Part shown: positions 24,789 through 33,654 of the stretch, piece after piece
Layout: every line of letters begins with the position of its first letter
Position numbering within the stretch: the first letter of the stretch is position 1
NCBI GenBank assembly: GCA_900317685.1
Contig: ONHQ01000017.1
Span: forward strand, 1 to 55,484
Source: an uncultured Prevotella sp.
GTDB lineage: Bacteria; Bacteroidota; Bacteroidia; Bacteroidales; Bacteroidaceae
Length of the DNA: 55,484 nucleotides
Direction of reading: 5' to 3'
Translations under genes and position numbers: made by a program
Notes under the pieces: model-generated
Databases searched by the model: none
Seen by the model: only the letters and a program-made list of their open reading frames with translations
What the model was told of the DNA's origin: nothing

Positions 24789-25823
24789 ATGCAGTTTCAT
24801 ATTCGTTTCAACCGTTATGCAGCCGGATGTTTCTCAGGCTTTCTGCTTTTGCTGACCCTGTTGCTTTCTTCCTGCGGTGTCGACGGCGACCACTTCCAAA
24901 TAGAAGGTCATCTGTTAAACATCAATCAGAGTGACTTCTATGTCTATGCTGAGAACGGGTCCATCGACGGACTCGACACCATACATGTCGAGGGTGGACG
25001 CTTCGCCTATGAGGTCCCCTGTAAGCATCCCACCATTCTCTATCTGGTGTTTCCTAATTATTCTGTCGTGCCGATCTTTGCCCAGCCGGGCAAGAGCGTC
25101 AGCATCAAGGGAGATGCCTCTCACCTGCAGGAAATCGAAATCAAAGGCACCAACGACAATGAACTCTATACCAAGTTCCGCGAGCAGGTGTCCAAGGCTT
25201 CGCCAACCGAAGCCAAGCATGCGGCGGAAGTCTTCATCGGCGACCATCCAGAGTCTGTTGTCGGACTGTGGCTCATCAAGAAATATTTCATCTCTGACGC
25301 GCAACCCGACTATCAGACAGCCTTACGATTGGCACAAAAGATGCAGTCCAAACAGACCGACCAGGCTGATCTGTCGCGTATGATCCGCCAGTTGGGGGCA
25401 ATGTCGCATGTAGGTGTTGGCTCTGTACTGCCTACTTTCTCCACCTACGACACCAAGGGAAGGTTGGTATCCTCGTCGAATCTCTCTTCCGGTCTTGCCG
25501 TCATCTGCACGTGGGCTTCTTGGAGCTACGACAGCATGGACATGTTGCGCACGCTGAAACAGTTGCAGCGTCAGTCGGGAGGCCGGCTCAATGTGGTGTC
25601 GCTCTCTGTCGACGCGAGCCGCAGCGACTGCGACGGTGCTTTGCGTGTGGACAGCATCTCGTGGCCCAATGTCTGCGACGGACAGATGTTCGACAGTCGG
25701 CCCTTGCAGCAATTAGGCATGATGGGAGTTCCGGACAACATCATTGTGAAAGACAACCGTATTGTTGCCCGCAACCTCATGGGCACGCAGCTCCACGACA
25801 AAATCATGGAATTGCTGAAATAA
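24789..25823 (+). CDS. Thioredoxin-fold lipoprotein lacking the CxxC pair
   Basis: ATG 24789 is preferred over the in-frame TTG at 24783. The 344-residue protein has a lipobox (LLLSSC), an N-terminal DUF4369-like beta domain (about 35-125: FQIEGHLLNINQSDFYVYAE) and a C-terminal TlpA/ResA-like thioredoxin fold (about 210-344). At the site of the redox motif it reads CTWASWSYDSMD, where active proteins have WCxxC, so both cysteines are missing and it should not exchange disulfides. The cis-Pro segment MGVPDNIIV is present. It may act as a binding or scaffold protein in the envelope. It follows a strong terminator, so it needs its own promoter, which is not clear. Confidence 0.72.
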   Translation: MQFHIRFNRYAAGCFSGFLLLLTLLLSSCGVDGDHFQIEGHLLNINQSDFYVYAENGSIDGLDTIHVEGGRFAYEVPCKHPTILYLVFPNYSVVPIFAQPGKSVSIKGDASHLQEIEIKGTNDNELYTKFREQVSKASPTEAKHAAEVFIGDHPESVVGLWLIKKYFISDAQPDYQTALRLAQKMQSKQTDQADLSRMIRQLGAMSHVGVGSVLPTFSTYDTKGRLVSSSNLSSGLAVICTWASWSYDSMDMLRTLKQLQRQSGGRLNVVSLSVDASRSDCDGALRVDSISWPNVCDGQMFDSRPLQQLGMMGVPDNIIVKDNRIVARNLMGTQLHDKIMELLK

Positions 25824-25899
25824 TCATAGTGTTTGGATCTTACAGGATGAAGTTCATGACTATTTTACGGAAGCGAGGAATCAAAGAGGAGGCTGAACG

Positions 25900-27447
25900 A
25901 TGCTGGTAAAGACATATAGTGCTGCTGTCAATGGCTTGGAAGTGACAGCGGTGACCATTGAGGTTAGTCTGACGCGTGGCGTGATGTACCATCTCACGGG
26001 GCTTGGCGATGAAGCAGTGCGTGAGGGACGTGACCGCATTGCGGCCGCCATGCAGAACAATGGCTATAAGTTTCCACGTGCCGATCTGACCGTGAACCTC
26101 GCTCCTGCCGACCTGCGCAAGGAGGGCAGCAGCTTCGACCTGCCGTTGGCCATCGCCATTCTTACGGCATCTGGGCAGATGGACGCACCCGAGCTCGACA
26201 GGTATATGATGGTTGGTGAGCTCAGCCTTGATGGTCAACTGCAACCGGTGAAGGGTGTCCTGCCCATCGCTATCAAGGCACGGGCTGAACACTACAAAGG
26301 GCTGATCGTCCCGAAGCAAAACGTGCATGAAGCTGCTATCGTCAACAAACTCGACGTCTATGGTCTGGAAACCATGACCGATGTCGTGGCATTTTTCACT
26401 GGTGTCAAGAAGTTCGAGCCTACGGTGGTGGACACACGTAAGATCTTCTATGAACAGCAATACAACTTCGACCTCGACTATGCTGACGTGCGTGGCCAGG
26501 AGAGCGTGAAACGGGCTTTGGAAGTAGCTGCCGCCGGTGGTCACAATCTTATCATGATAGGACCGCCGGGATCGGGCAAGAGCATGATGGCGAAACGATT
26601 GCCGTCTATCCTGCCACCGCTGACGCTTTCGGAGAGTTTGGAGACCACACAGATTCATTCTGTCGCCGGCACGTTAGGCAAGAGTTCGTCGCTTATCTCT
26701 CAACGGCCGTTCCGGGCTCCTCACCACACCATCTCGGAAGTGGCACTCGTCGGTGGTGGCATGAACCCGATGCCGGGCGAGATCAGCCTGGCCCACAACG
26801 GTGTGCTCTTCTGCGACGAACTGCCTGAGTTCAACAAACATACCTTGGAAGTGCTGCGCCAGCCGCTTGAGGACCGCGTCATCACCATCAGCCGTGCCAA
26901 GTACACGGTCACCTATCCGTGCAGCTTCATGTTTGTGGCATCGATGAATCCCTGTCCGTGTGGCTACTATGGTGACCCGACGCATCACTGTGTGTGCACG
27001 CCGGGACAGATACAGAAATACCTCAATAAGATCAGCGGCCCACTTATGGACCGTATCGACATTCAGTGCGAGATCACGCCGGTACCTTTCAAGGACATCT
27101 CCAAAGGAGAGCCCGGCGAACCGTCGGCAAAGATTCGTGAACGAGTGATCAAAGCACGTGCCATACAGACGGAGCGCTTCCGCGAGTATCCTACTATCCA
27201 CTGCAATGCTCAGATGACAGAGCGGCTCATCCACCGCTTTGCCGAGCCCGACGCAGCCGGCATCGAGCTGTTGCGTACGGCCATGGAGCGTCTCTCGCTC
27301 TCTGCCCGCGCCTATTCCCGAATTCTGAAGGTGGCCCGCACCATCGCCGACCTTGCGGGTAGCGACAGCATACAGCCCGACCATATCGCCGAGGCTATCG
27401 GCTACCGACAGCTCGACCGTGGCGACTGGGCGGAAAGAGGAATGTAA
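25900..27447 (+). CDS. YifB/ComM family Mg-chelatase-like AAA ATPase
   Basis: The 515-residue protein has an N-terminal Lon-protease-like (ChlI) domain (about 1-170: NLAPADLRKEGSSFDLPLAI), a central AAA domain with Walker A GPPGSGKS (221-228) and Walker B LFCDELPEF (near 305), a Cys-rich NPCPCGYYGDPTHHC insert, and a C-terminal Mg-chelatase lid domain (about 410-505). ComM in other bacteria is a hexameric helicase that helps branch migration during natural transformation. Length is normal. It ends 4 bp from the convergent MATE gene. Confidence 0.93.
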   Translation: MLVKTYSAAVNGLEVTAVTIEVSLTRGVMYHLTGLGDEAVREGRDRIAAAMQNNGYKFPRADLTVNLAPADLRKEGSSFDLPLAIAILTASGQMDAPELDRYMMVGELSLDGQLQPVKGVLPIAIKARAEHYKGLIVPKQNVHEAAIVNKLDVYGLETMTDVVAFFTGVKKFEPTVVDTRKIFYEQQYNFDLDYADVRGQESVKRALEVAAAGGHNLIMIGPPGSGKSMMAKRLPSILPPLTLSESLETTQIHSVAGTLGKSSSLISQRPFRAPHHTISEVALVGGGMNPMPGEISLAHNGVLFCDELPEFNKHTLEVLRQPLEDRVITISRAKYTVTYPCSFMFVASMNPCPCGYYGDPTHHCVCTPGQIQKYLNKISGPLMDRIDIQCEITPVPFKDISKGEPGEPSAKIRERVIKARAIQTERFREYPTIHCNAQMTERLIHRFAEPDAAGIELLRTAMERLSLSARAYSRILKVARTIADLAGSDSIQPDHIAEAIGYRQLDRGDWAERGM

Positions 27448-27451
27448 ATCT

Positions 27452-28804
27452 TCATGCCACCGCTACCGTCCGCTTTAGATGATGGTAGAGCCACAGAAAG
27501 GCGGGGATGAGGAAGATGTCGGCAAAGACCCAGGCCACCGGATCACCCAAGCACACGCCCTTGAAGGCTAAGGCCGGCACAAGCCACAGACTCACGCCGC
27601 AGCGTGCGATCATCTCCATCACGCCCGACATCATCGAGAGATTGGAATAGCCCAGTCCCTGGATGCTGTAGCGGAAGATGGTGAGCAGGCCGAGGGCAGG
27701 ATAGAAATAGTTGGCAATGCGCATGAACATGGCAGCGTTGTCGATTACCTCTTGCTCGCCGCTCTTGACAAAGAGCATCATCATCTCGTCGGCAAAAGGA
27801 TAGATGATGAGCACGGTGAGCACGAAATAGACAAGCATGATGACGATGGCGTCCTTCACGCCACGGCGCACGCGGTCGAGTTTGCGCGCCCCGATGTTCT
27901 GTCCGCAGTAAGTGGCCATGGCCACGCCGATGTTCTCGAAGACACAGGTAAAAAGATATTTGATGCGCATGGCAGCAGTGAACGAAGCCACGCAAACCGT
28001 TCCCAACGCGTTGTTGGCGCTTTGCAGCATGATGATGCCGATGCCCGTGATGCTGAACTGCAAGCCCATGGGCACTCCGTTGTTAAGGAGTATCGACACG
28101 CGCTTGTTGTCGTAGCGCCGCTCCTCGCCCGTGGGGATGAGCAGTCTCATCTTGCCGCGGATATAGAGCCAGCAGAGCAGTGTGGCAAAGGCTTGCGACA
28201 AAAGCGTGGCTACTCCGGCGCCGGCCACCCCCATGCCTATGACGAGGATGAGCAGCACGTCAAGCGCAATGTTGACCAAAGAAGCAATAATCAGGAAAAA
28301 GAAGGGCTGCTTGGAGTTGCCCAATGCACGGATGAAACCCGACAGCAGGTTATAGCCCATGGTGAAGGGAATGGCGAGGAACTGCAGGAAGAGAAACGTC
28401 CAGGCATCGTGGAAGATGTCGGCCGGCGTGTTGACAAGTCCGAGAATTTTCGTACAGAACATGCAGGTGAGCAGGGTGATGACAGCCGCGAAGGCCACGG
28501 CAATGCGCACGGCATTGGCTACATAGATCCGCATCTTGTGATAGTCCTTACTGCCGAAAGCCTGTGCCACGGGGATGGCAAAGCCGGCACACGAACCGTT
28601 GCAGAATCCCATGACCAGAAAGTTGATCGACGACGACGCACCCACGGCAGCCAGCGCGCCTACGCCGATCCACCGTCCCACGATGGCCGCGTCAATGACC
28701 TGATACATCTGTTGGAGTATATAGCCTAGCACCAGGGGTAGAGCAAAATGAAGAATGCCGCGAGCCGGCGAGCCCACGGTCATGTCATTGACATTTGTGT
28801 TCAT
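27452..28804 (-). CDS. MATE family efflux transporter
   Basis: The 450-residue integral membrane protein has about 12 hydrophobic helices in two homologous halves. The first half starts with GILHFALPLVLGYILQQMYQ, followed by VIDAAIVGRWIGVGALAAVG, the usual MATE opening. A cytoplasmic loop with GARKLDRVRRGVKDA lies between the halves. Members export drugs or metabolites using sodium or proton gradients. It is convergent with the YifB gene; the 18-base AT-rich motif lies 12 bases upstream of its start. Confidence 0.93.
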   Translation of the reverse strand: MNTNVNDMTVGSPARGILHFALPLVLGYILQQMYQVIDAAIVGRWIGVGALAAVGASSSINFLVMGFCNGSCAGFAIPVAQAFGSKDYHKMRIYVANAVRIAVAFAAVITLLTCMFCTKILGLVNTPADIFHDAWTFLFLQFLAIPFTMGYNLLSGFIRALGNSKQPFFFLIIASLVNIALDVLLILVIGMGVAGAGVATLLSQAFATLLCWLYIRGKMRLLIPTGEERRYDNKRVSILLNNGVPMGLQFSITGIGIIMLQSANNALGTVCVASFTAAMRIKYLFTCVFENIGVAMATYCGQNIGARKLDRVRRGVKDAIVIMLVYFVLTVLIIYPFADEMMMLFVKSGEQEVIDNAAMFMRIANYFYPALGLLTIFRYSIQGLGYSNLSMMSGVMEMIARCGVSLWLVPALAFKGVCLGDPVAWVFADIFLIPAFLWLYHHLKRTVAVA

Positions 28805-28815
28805 CTGTTATCCTA

Positions 28816-28833
28816 TATATATAATAAGGTGTA
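28816..28833 (+). other. AT-rich recurring motif, copy 3
   Basis: TATATATAATAAGGTGTA, identical to the minus-strand copy at 7552-7569 and, over 16 bases, to 93-108. It lies between two minus-strand genes (MATE and a small conserved gene). Confidence 0.55.
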
Positions 28834-28883
28834 CCGGAGAAGCATCCTCCCCGGCAACTTGTTTTTATCAAATGGCTAAAACA

Positions 28884-29282
28884 CTATTGTGCTTGTGTCA
28901 TTTCTTTGATTTGTCTCATCCGCTCTTTTCGTGTCAGCGAGTACTCCCCGCTGTGCGTGTCGACATAGTCATAGAGTTGGAACGCTTTCTTCAGAAGCAT
29001 TGTGCGCAGCGGATCAGCCTTGTACACGCCCTCGGCATGCCACAGTCCAGCCAGCATCTCCAACTTGCTCATTCGACGGTCAGCCTCCCACACGTCGCGT
29101 GCGTAGGCGATAGCCTCTTCCACGGTAAGGTTGCGCAAGTCGTCGTAGCTGCCGATATACTGTCTGTAGAGGTCGCGCAGCGCTACGTCGCGCTTGCCTT
29201 CCTCCTCTTTCTTTTCAAGAAAACGCTGCACAGCAGCCATAAACTCTTGAAGGATACGGATGAAATAGTCTCGTTGTAACAT
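28884..29282 (-). CDS. Conserved hypothetical cytoplasmic protein
   Basis: ATG 29282 (MLQRDYFIRILQEFMAAVQR) is chosen because the consensus promoter (29287-29317) lies just upstream of it and inside the longer frame. The 132-residue product is helical and charged (FLEKKEEEGKRDVALRDLYR), without signal peptide or membrane segment. I know of similar hypothetical proteins in Bacteroidales but no function. The -7 box ends 4 bases before the ATG, which suggests a leaderless mRNA. It diverges from metG. Confidence 0.7.
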   Translation of the reverse strand: MLQRDYFIRILQEFMAAVQRFLEKKEEEGKRDVALRDLYRQYIGSYDDLRNLTVEEAIAYARDVWEADRRMSKLEMLAGLWHAEGVYKADPLRTMLLKKAFQLYDYVDTHSGEYSLTRKERMRQIKEMTQAQ

Positions 29283-29286
29283 AGTG

Positions 29287-29317
29287 CAAAGGTACCATAA
29301 ACCGATGTAATTACAAA
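29287..29317 (-). promoter_or_regulatory. Consensus promoter directly at the start of the 132-aa gene
   Basis: On the minus strand TTTG (29314-29317), exactly 19 bp, TACCTTTG (29287-29294), then CACT and the ATG. Confidence 0.8.
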
Positions 29318-29390
29318 GTAAATCATGATTTTTCCTCCATACTATCTTATGATTCATGGCTGTAACTGCCGATTTCTCAAAACCTTTTTG

Positions 29391-29398
29391 TAATTTTG
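29391..29398 (+). promoter_or_regulatory. -7 box of the metG promoter
   Basis: TAATTTTG, 32 bases before the metG start; a weak TTTC lies near the -33 position. Confidence 0.6.
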
Positions 29399-29430
29399 CA
29401 CCTATAAAGAAATAAGTATAAGCAATCAAG

Positions 29431-31506
29431 ATGGAAGAAAAGAAATTCAAACGTACTACTGTCACTGCCGCGCTGCCCTATGCCAACGGCGGTGTGCACA
29501 TCGGTCACCTGGCCGGTGTATATGTTCCGGCCGACATCTATGTGCGCTATCTTCGTCTGAAGAAGCAGGATGTGGTCTTCATCGGCGGTAGCGACGAGCA
29601 CGGAGTGCCCATCACCATACGCGCCAAGAAAGAGGGCATCACGCCGCAGGATGTCTGCGACCGTTACCACAAAATCATCAAGGACTCGTTCAAAGAGTTC
29701 GGTATCTCGTTCGACATCTACAGCCGCACCACATCAAAGGTGCACAGCAAGCTCGCCTCAGACTTCTTCCGTAAGCTCTACGACGACGGAAAGCTCATCG
29801 AGAAAGAGAGCGAACAGCTCTACGATCCCGAGGCCAAGCAGTTCCTCGCCGACCGCTACGTCATGGGCACCTGCCCTCATTGCGGCAACCCTAACGCCTA
29901 TGGCGACCAATGTGAGAAATGTGGCAGCGACCTCAGCCCTATGGAGCTCATCAACCCGCACTCCACCATCAGTGGTGCCAAGCCTGAGCTGCGCAAGACC
30001 AAGAACTGGTATCTGCCGCTCAACCAATATCAGGACTGGTTGAAGCAATGGATCCTTGAAGGTCACAAAGAGTGGCGACCGAATGTCTACGGACAGTGCA
30101 AGTCGTGGCTTGACATGGACTTGCAGCCGCGTGCCATGACACGCGACCTCGACTGGGGTATTCCCGTGCCCGTAGAGGGCGCCGAGGGCAAGGTGCTCTA
30201 TGTGTGGTTTGATGCACCTATCGGCTACATCTCCAACACCAAGGAACTCTGTGATGCTGACCCCGAGCGCTGGGGATCATGGGAGAAGTGGTGGAAGGAC
30301 CCTGAGACACGCCTTATCCACTTCATCGGCAAGGACAACATCGTGTTCCACTGCCTTATCTTCCCCGTCATGCTCAAGGCTCACGGTGGCTATATCCTGC
30401 CGGACAACGTGCCGGCCAACGAGTTCCTCAACCTTGAGAACGACAAGATCAGTACTTCCCGCAACTGGGCTGTATGGCTCGATGAATATTTGAAGGACTT
30501 CCCCGGCAAGCAGGATGTGCTACGCTATGTGCTCACCGCCAACGCACCGGAGACCAAGGACAACAACTTCACGTGGAAAGACTTCCAGGAGCGCAACAAC
30601 TCGGAGCTCGTCGCTATCTACGGCAACTTCGTCAACCGTGCCCTGCAGCTCACCAAGAAATACTGGAACGGGGTGGTGCCGGCCTGCGGTGAACTGCTCG
30701 ATGTCGACAAGCAGGCTATCCAGGAGTTCAAGGACGTGAAGGAGAAGGTGGAGCAGTATCTCGACAACTTCAAGTTCCGCGAGGCTCAGAAGGAAGCCAT
30801 GAACCTGGCACGTATCGGCAACAAATACATCACCGAGTGCGAGCCGTGGAAGGTGTGGAAGACTGACCCGAAGCGTGTGGAGACCATCCTTAACATCTCA
30901 CTCCAGCTGGTTGCCAACCTCGCCATTGCCTTTGAGCCGTTCCTGCCGTTCAGCTCTAAGAAGTTGCGTGAGATGATCAACCTCAAGAACTTCGACTGGG
31001 CTGAGTTAGGCAGCACCAACCTCTTGGAGGCCGGCCATCAGCTCGCTGAGCCGCAGTTGCTCTTCGAGAAGATCGAGGACGAGGCTATCCAGCATCAGCT
31101 CGACAAGCTCGCTGCCACTAAGGAAGCCAACGAGAAGGCACAGGCTGCCAAGGACTACAAGGCTGAGCCTATCAAGCCCAACATCCCGTTTGACGAGTGG
31201 GAGAAACTCGACATCCGTGTGGGACACATCAAGGACTGCCAAAAGGTGAAGAAGTCCAACAAGCTCCTGCAATTCACGCTCGACGACGGCAGCGGCACGG
31301 ACCGCACCATCCTCTCCGGCATTGCCAAGTTCTATAAGCCCGAGGATCTCATCGGCAAGGATGTACTCTTCATTGCCAACCTTGCGCCGCGCAAGATGAT
31401 GGGCATTGAGAGCCAGGGCATGATTCTCTCTGCCCTCAACTTCGACGGCTCGCTCAGCGTCACCACGACACTCGGCGCAGTGAAGCCGGGCTCGCAGGTA
31501 GGATAA
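29431..31506 (+). CDS. metG: Methionyl-tRNA synthetase with C-terminal tRNA-binding domain
   Basis: The 691-residue class I synthetase has the HIGH motif (VHIGHLAG, 23-26), a zinc knuckle with CPHC and CEKC pairs (about 149-170), a KMSKS-type loop ([12 protein letters not shown], near 340) and an anticodon-binding helical domain. A C-terminal EMAP/Trbp111-like domain (about 590-690, [20 protein letters not shown]) binds tRNA and dimerises. Length matches MetRS forms with this appendix. It charges both initiator and elongator tRNA-Met. Own terminator downstream. Confidence 0.97.
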   Translation: MEEKKFKRTTVTAALPYANGGVHIGHLAGVYVPADIYVRYLRLKKQDVVFIGGSDEHGVPITIRAKKEGITPQDVCDRYHKIIKDSFKEFGISFDIYSRTTSKVHSKLASDFFRKLYDDGKLIEKESEQLYDPEAKQFLADRYVMGTCPHCGNPNAYGDQCEKCGSDLSPMELINPHSTISGAKPELRKTKNWYLPLNQYQDWLKQWILEGHKEWRPNVYGQCKSWLDMDLQPRAMTRDLDWGIPVPVEGAEGKVLYVWFDAPIGYISNTKELCDADPERWGSWEKWWKDPETRLIHFIGKDNIVFHCLIFPVMLKAHGGYILPDNVPANEFLNLENDKISTSRNWAVWLDEYLKDFPGKQDVLRYVLTANAPETKDNNFTWKDFQERNNSELVAIYGNFVNRALQLTKKYWNGVVPACGELLDVDKQAIQEFKDVKEKVEQYLDNFKFREAQKEAMNLARIGNKYITECEPWKVWKTDPKRVETILNISLQLVANLAIAFEPFLPFSSKKLREMINLKNFDWAELGSTNLLEAGHQLAEPQLLFEKIEDEAIQHQLDKLAATKEANEKAQAAKDYKAEPIKPNIPFDEWEKLDIRVGHIKDCQKVKKSNKLLQFTLDDGSGTDRTILSGIAKFYKPEDLIGKDVLFIANLAPRKMMGIESQGMILSALNFDGSLSVTTTLGAVKPGSQVG

Positions 31507-31534
31507 CCGCAATCGCATCAACTTATATAGCAAG

Positions 31535-31576
31535 CATCCACGCTCCGCAGTTGTCGGGGCGTGGATGTATTTTTTA
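31535..31576 (+). terminator. Terminator of metG
   Basis: CATCCACGC and GCGTGGATG form a 9-bp stem followed by TATTTTTT. Confidence 0.9.
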
Positions 31577-31603
31577 GTGTCTATAGGGAGGAGTACAGTT
31601 TTT

Positions 31604-31719
31604 CTAAAACATTTTGGGAAAAGCAGCGTTTTAGAGTCTAAACATTTTGGGAAAAGCAGCGTTTTATGTCTAAAACATTTTGGGAATAGCAGTGTTTTAG
31701 GCTTAAAACATTTTGGGAA
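31604..31719. repeat. Four-copy 33-bp tandem array upstream of an ATPase gene
   Basis: AAACATTTTGGGAA starts at 31607, 31640, 31673 and 31706, exactly 33 bp apart. The first unit is framed by CTAAAAC and GTTTTAG (31604-31610 and 31628-31634), so units can form a small hairpin. The last unit supplies the TTTG of the ATPase promoter (31712-31715). Confidence 0.93.
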
Positions 31720-31742
31720 TAGAGAAAGTTTTATTATCTTTG
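31712..31742 (+). promoter_or_regulatory. Promoter of the DUF4143-type ATPase gene
   Basis: TTTG (31712-31715), exactly 19 bp, and TATCTTTG (31735-31742). The -33 box is part of the last 33-bp repeat. The ATG at 31755 is 12 bases after the -7 box. Confidence 0.85.
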
Positions 31743-31754
31743 CGTCGTAACTTA

Positions 31755-33098
31755 ATGTCAGACAAGATGGAACGGATATTCAAAAGAAAGATATACGACC
31801 AATTGCTCCAATGGAAACAAAGCTGGGAAGGGAAGACTGCTATACTCATAGAGGGAGCACGACGTGTAGGCAAATCTACCATTGTCGAGCAATTTGCCAA
31901 GAACGAATATGAGTCTTACATACTCATAGATTTCAATAGAGTTTCTTCGCGTGTCAAGTCTCTCTTCGACGACTTGATGGATTTGGACTTTTTTTTCTTC
32001 CAACTACAGGCTACTTATAACGTCGCATTGAAGCGTCGGAAGTCCGTTATCATCTTTGATGAAGTTCAGATGTGCCCTAAGGCTCGACAAGCCATCAAAT
32101 ATCTTGTTCAGGATGGGCGCTATGACTATATAGAGACTGGCTCTCTCATCAGTATACGCCAAAACACCAAAGGAATCACAATCCCCAGCGAAGAGAAGCG
32201 ACTGAGCATGTACCCTATGGATTACGAGGAGTTTCGGTGGGCCATGGGCGATACTGCATCCATGGAACTTATGCGAGAGATGCTTGTACATCGTATTCCA
32301 TTGGGGGCTGCTCACCGTCAAAAGATGCGTGAACTGCGACTCTATATGCTTGTCGGTGGGATGCCACAGGCAGTTAATACCTATTTAGACACGAACAACC
32401 TTAGCAGTGTTGATCAGGTGAAACGCAACATTATCGAACTCTATCAAGATGATTTCCTCAAACTCGACCCTACAGGACGGGTGGGACGACTTTTCATGCA
32501 GATTCCATCGCAGCTAAGTGGTAACAAAAATAGATATACGCCCAGCCAAGTGATTGGTAATGTTGCTGAAAATAAAATGGAAGTGATGCTGAGAGACCTT
32601 GAAGACAGTAAGACAGTGAATCTATCCTATCATGCCTCTGATCCCAATGTAGGCCTGTCACTCGCTGCGGATATGTCAAGGTACAAAATCTATTGTGGAG
32701 ATACTGGTCTCTTTGTCACCTTAGCTTTTTGGGATAAAGACTATACAGAGAATGTCATCTATCAGAAACTCTTGGGCGACAAGCTCGAGGTCAACCTTGG
32801 ATATGTCTATGAGAATCTTGTGGCTCAGATGTTCACGGCCGCTGGGAATAAATTGTTTTATTACACTTGGAAGAAGGATGAACGCCATCGTTACGAGATA
32901 GACTTCCTCCTCTCCAAAGGTGCCAGGCTCTGTCCCGTCGAAGTAAAATCCTCTGGATATAATGCCCATAAGTCACTTGATGCATTCTGCACTAAATATA
33001 GTAGCCGTGTAGGAGACAGGTATCTGCTGTACACCAAGGATCTGCGCAAGGACGGTGAGACACTGCTTGTCCCTATGTATATGACTCCGCTACTTTAG
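31755..33098 (+). CDS. AAA_14/DUF4143-type ATP-binding protein
   Basis: ATG 31755 (MSDKMERIF) is chosen because the promoter lies just upstream and inside the longer frame. The 447-residue protein has an AAA-like domain with Walker A EGARRVGKST (34-42) and Walker B KSVIIFDEVQ (near 100-110), and a C-terminal DUF4143 region with ETGSL, FRWAMG, and a PD-(D/E)XK-like core near the end (YEIDFLLSKGARLCPVEVKS, a D ... ExK pattern). These proteins are common multi-copy accessory ATPases in Bacteroidetes; their role is not established. Base composition is lower in GC than metG upstream, which suggests transfer. Confidence 0.88.
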   Translation: MSDKMERIFKRKIYDQLLQWKQSWEGKTAILIEGARRVGKSTIVEQFAKNEYESYILIDFNRVSSRVKSLFDDLMDLDFFFFQLQATYNVALKRRKSVIIFDEVQMCPKARQAIKYLVQDGRYDYIETGSLISIRQNTKGITIPSEEKRLSMYPMDYEEFRWAMGDTASMELMREMLVHRIPLGAAHRQKMRELRLYMLVGGMPQAVNTYLDTNNLSSVDQVKRNIIELYQDDFLKLDPTGRVGRLFMQIPSQLSGNKNRYTPSQVIGNVAENKMEVMLRDLEDSKTVNLSYHASDPNVGLSLAADMSRYKIYCGDTGLFVTLAFWDKDYTENVIYQKLLGDKLEVNLGYVYENLVAQMFTAAGNKLFYYTWKKDERHRYEIDFLLSKGARLCPVEVKSSGYNAHKSLDAFCTKYSSRVGDRYLLYTKDLRKDGETLLVPMYMTPLL

Positions 33099-33310
33099 CC
33101 TTAGCAAGGATAGAATTCATCATAAGATCTAAAAAATTTGCTCCACGGACGACCTATATATGCTATGGTATTCATGGTAATTGTACTTGCACAGAGACAT
33201 AGAGAAACGGAGTTAGACTTCTTTTATATTGAGTCCGCAGCGTTTTTAGGAAGTCTCTCCACAACTCTGTGTCTCAGTGTGAGCAAAATATAAACTATAC
33301 GCTTGCTCCC
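33099..33310. other. Gap with an imperfect inverted repeat
   Basis: CACAGAGACATAGAG (33190-33204) and CTCTGTGTCTCAGTG (33265-33279) are nearly complementary (13 of 15). No gene seen. The region from 33311 resembles the upstream region of the ATPase/nuclease gene at 45831. Confidence 0.5.
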
Positions 33311-33552
33311 CTTTTTCAAGCTATTCCTTTGTATTCTGCGGATTATTTCCTATATTTACAATCGGTAATAACAATAGTAGATGACAAACTATCCTATAGG
33401 TATACAAGACTTCGCAAAGTTGCGGGGCAACGATTTTGTCTATGTCGACAAGACTGACATGATGTTTGATATGACTAAGAATGATGGCGTCTATTTTCTT
33501 AGTCGACCCAGGCGTTTTGGCAAGTCGCTGTTGGTCTCTACGATCAAGTACT
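33311..33552 (+). pseudogene. Truncated 5' end and promoter of an ATPase/PD-(D/E)XK gene
   Basis: From 33381 the sequence encodes MTNYPIGIQDFAKLRGNDFV and continues through RPRRFGKSLLVSTIKY, matching the first 57 residues of the complete gene at 45831. Homology stops at about 33552, just after the Walker A motif, and the frame runs on with unrelated residues. The upstream 70 bp also match the complete copy: TTTG (33328-33331), 19 bp, TATATTTA (33351-33358, last base changed from G). So this is a broken duplicate with a damaged promoter; the following barrel gene replaces the rest. Confidence 0.9.
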
Positions 33553-33654
33553 GCGTGTTGAAAAAAATATCAATTTCGAGTAGGTGCTTTTTTTGTTTTT
33601 CTCGTCTTATATATGGTTTTAATCAAAATCAAAACATTTAAATATTATAAAATC

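Noticed and set aside
25848-25909. Short frame starting MKFMTILRKRG before the YifB gene
   Set aside because: Twenty codons only, overlapping the YifB start; no support as a gene.
31604-31719. 33-bp array considered as a CRISPR
   Set aside because: The units are contiguous with no unique spacers and no cas genes; the last unit is part of a promoter.
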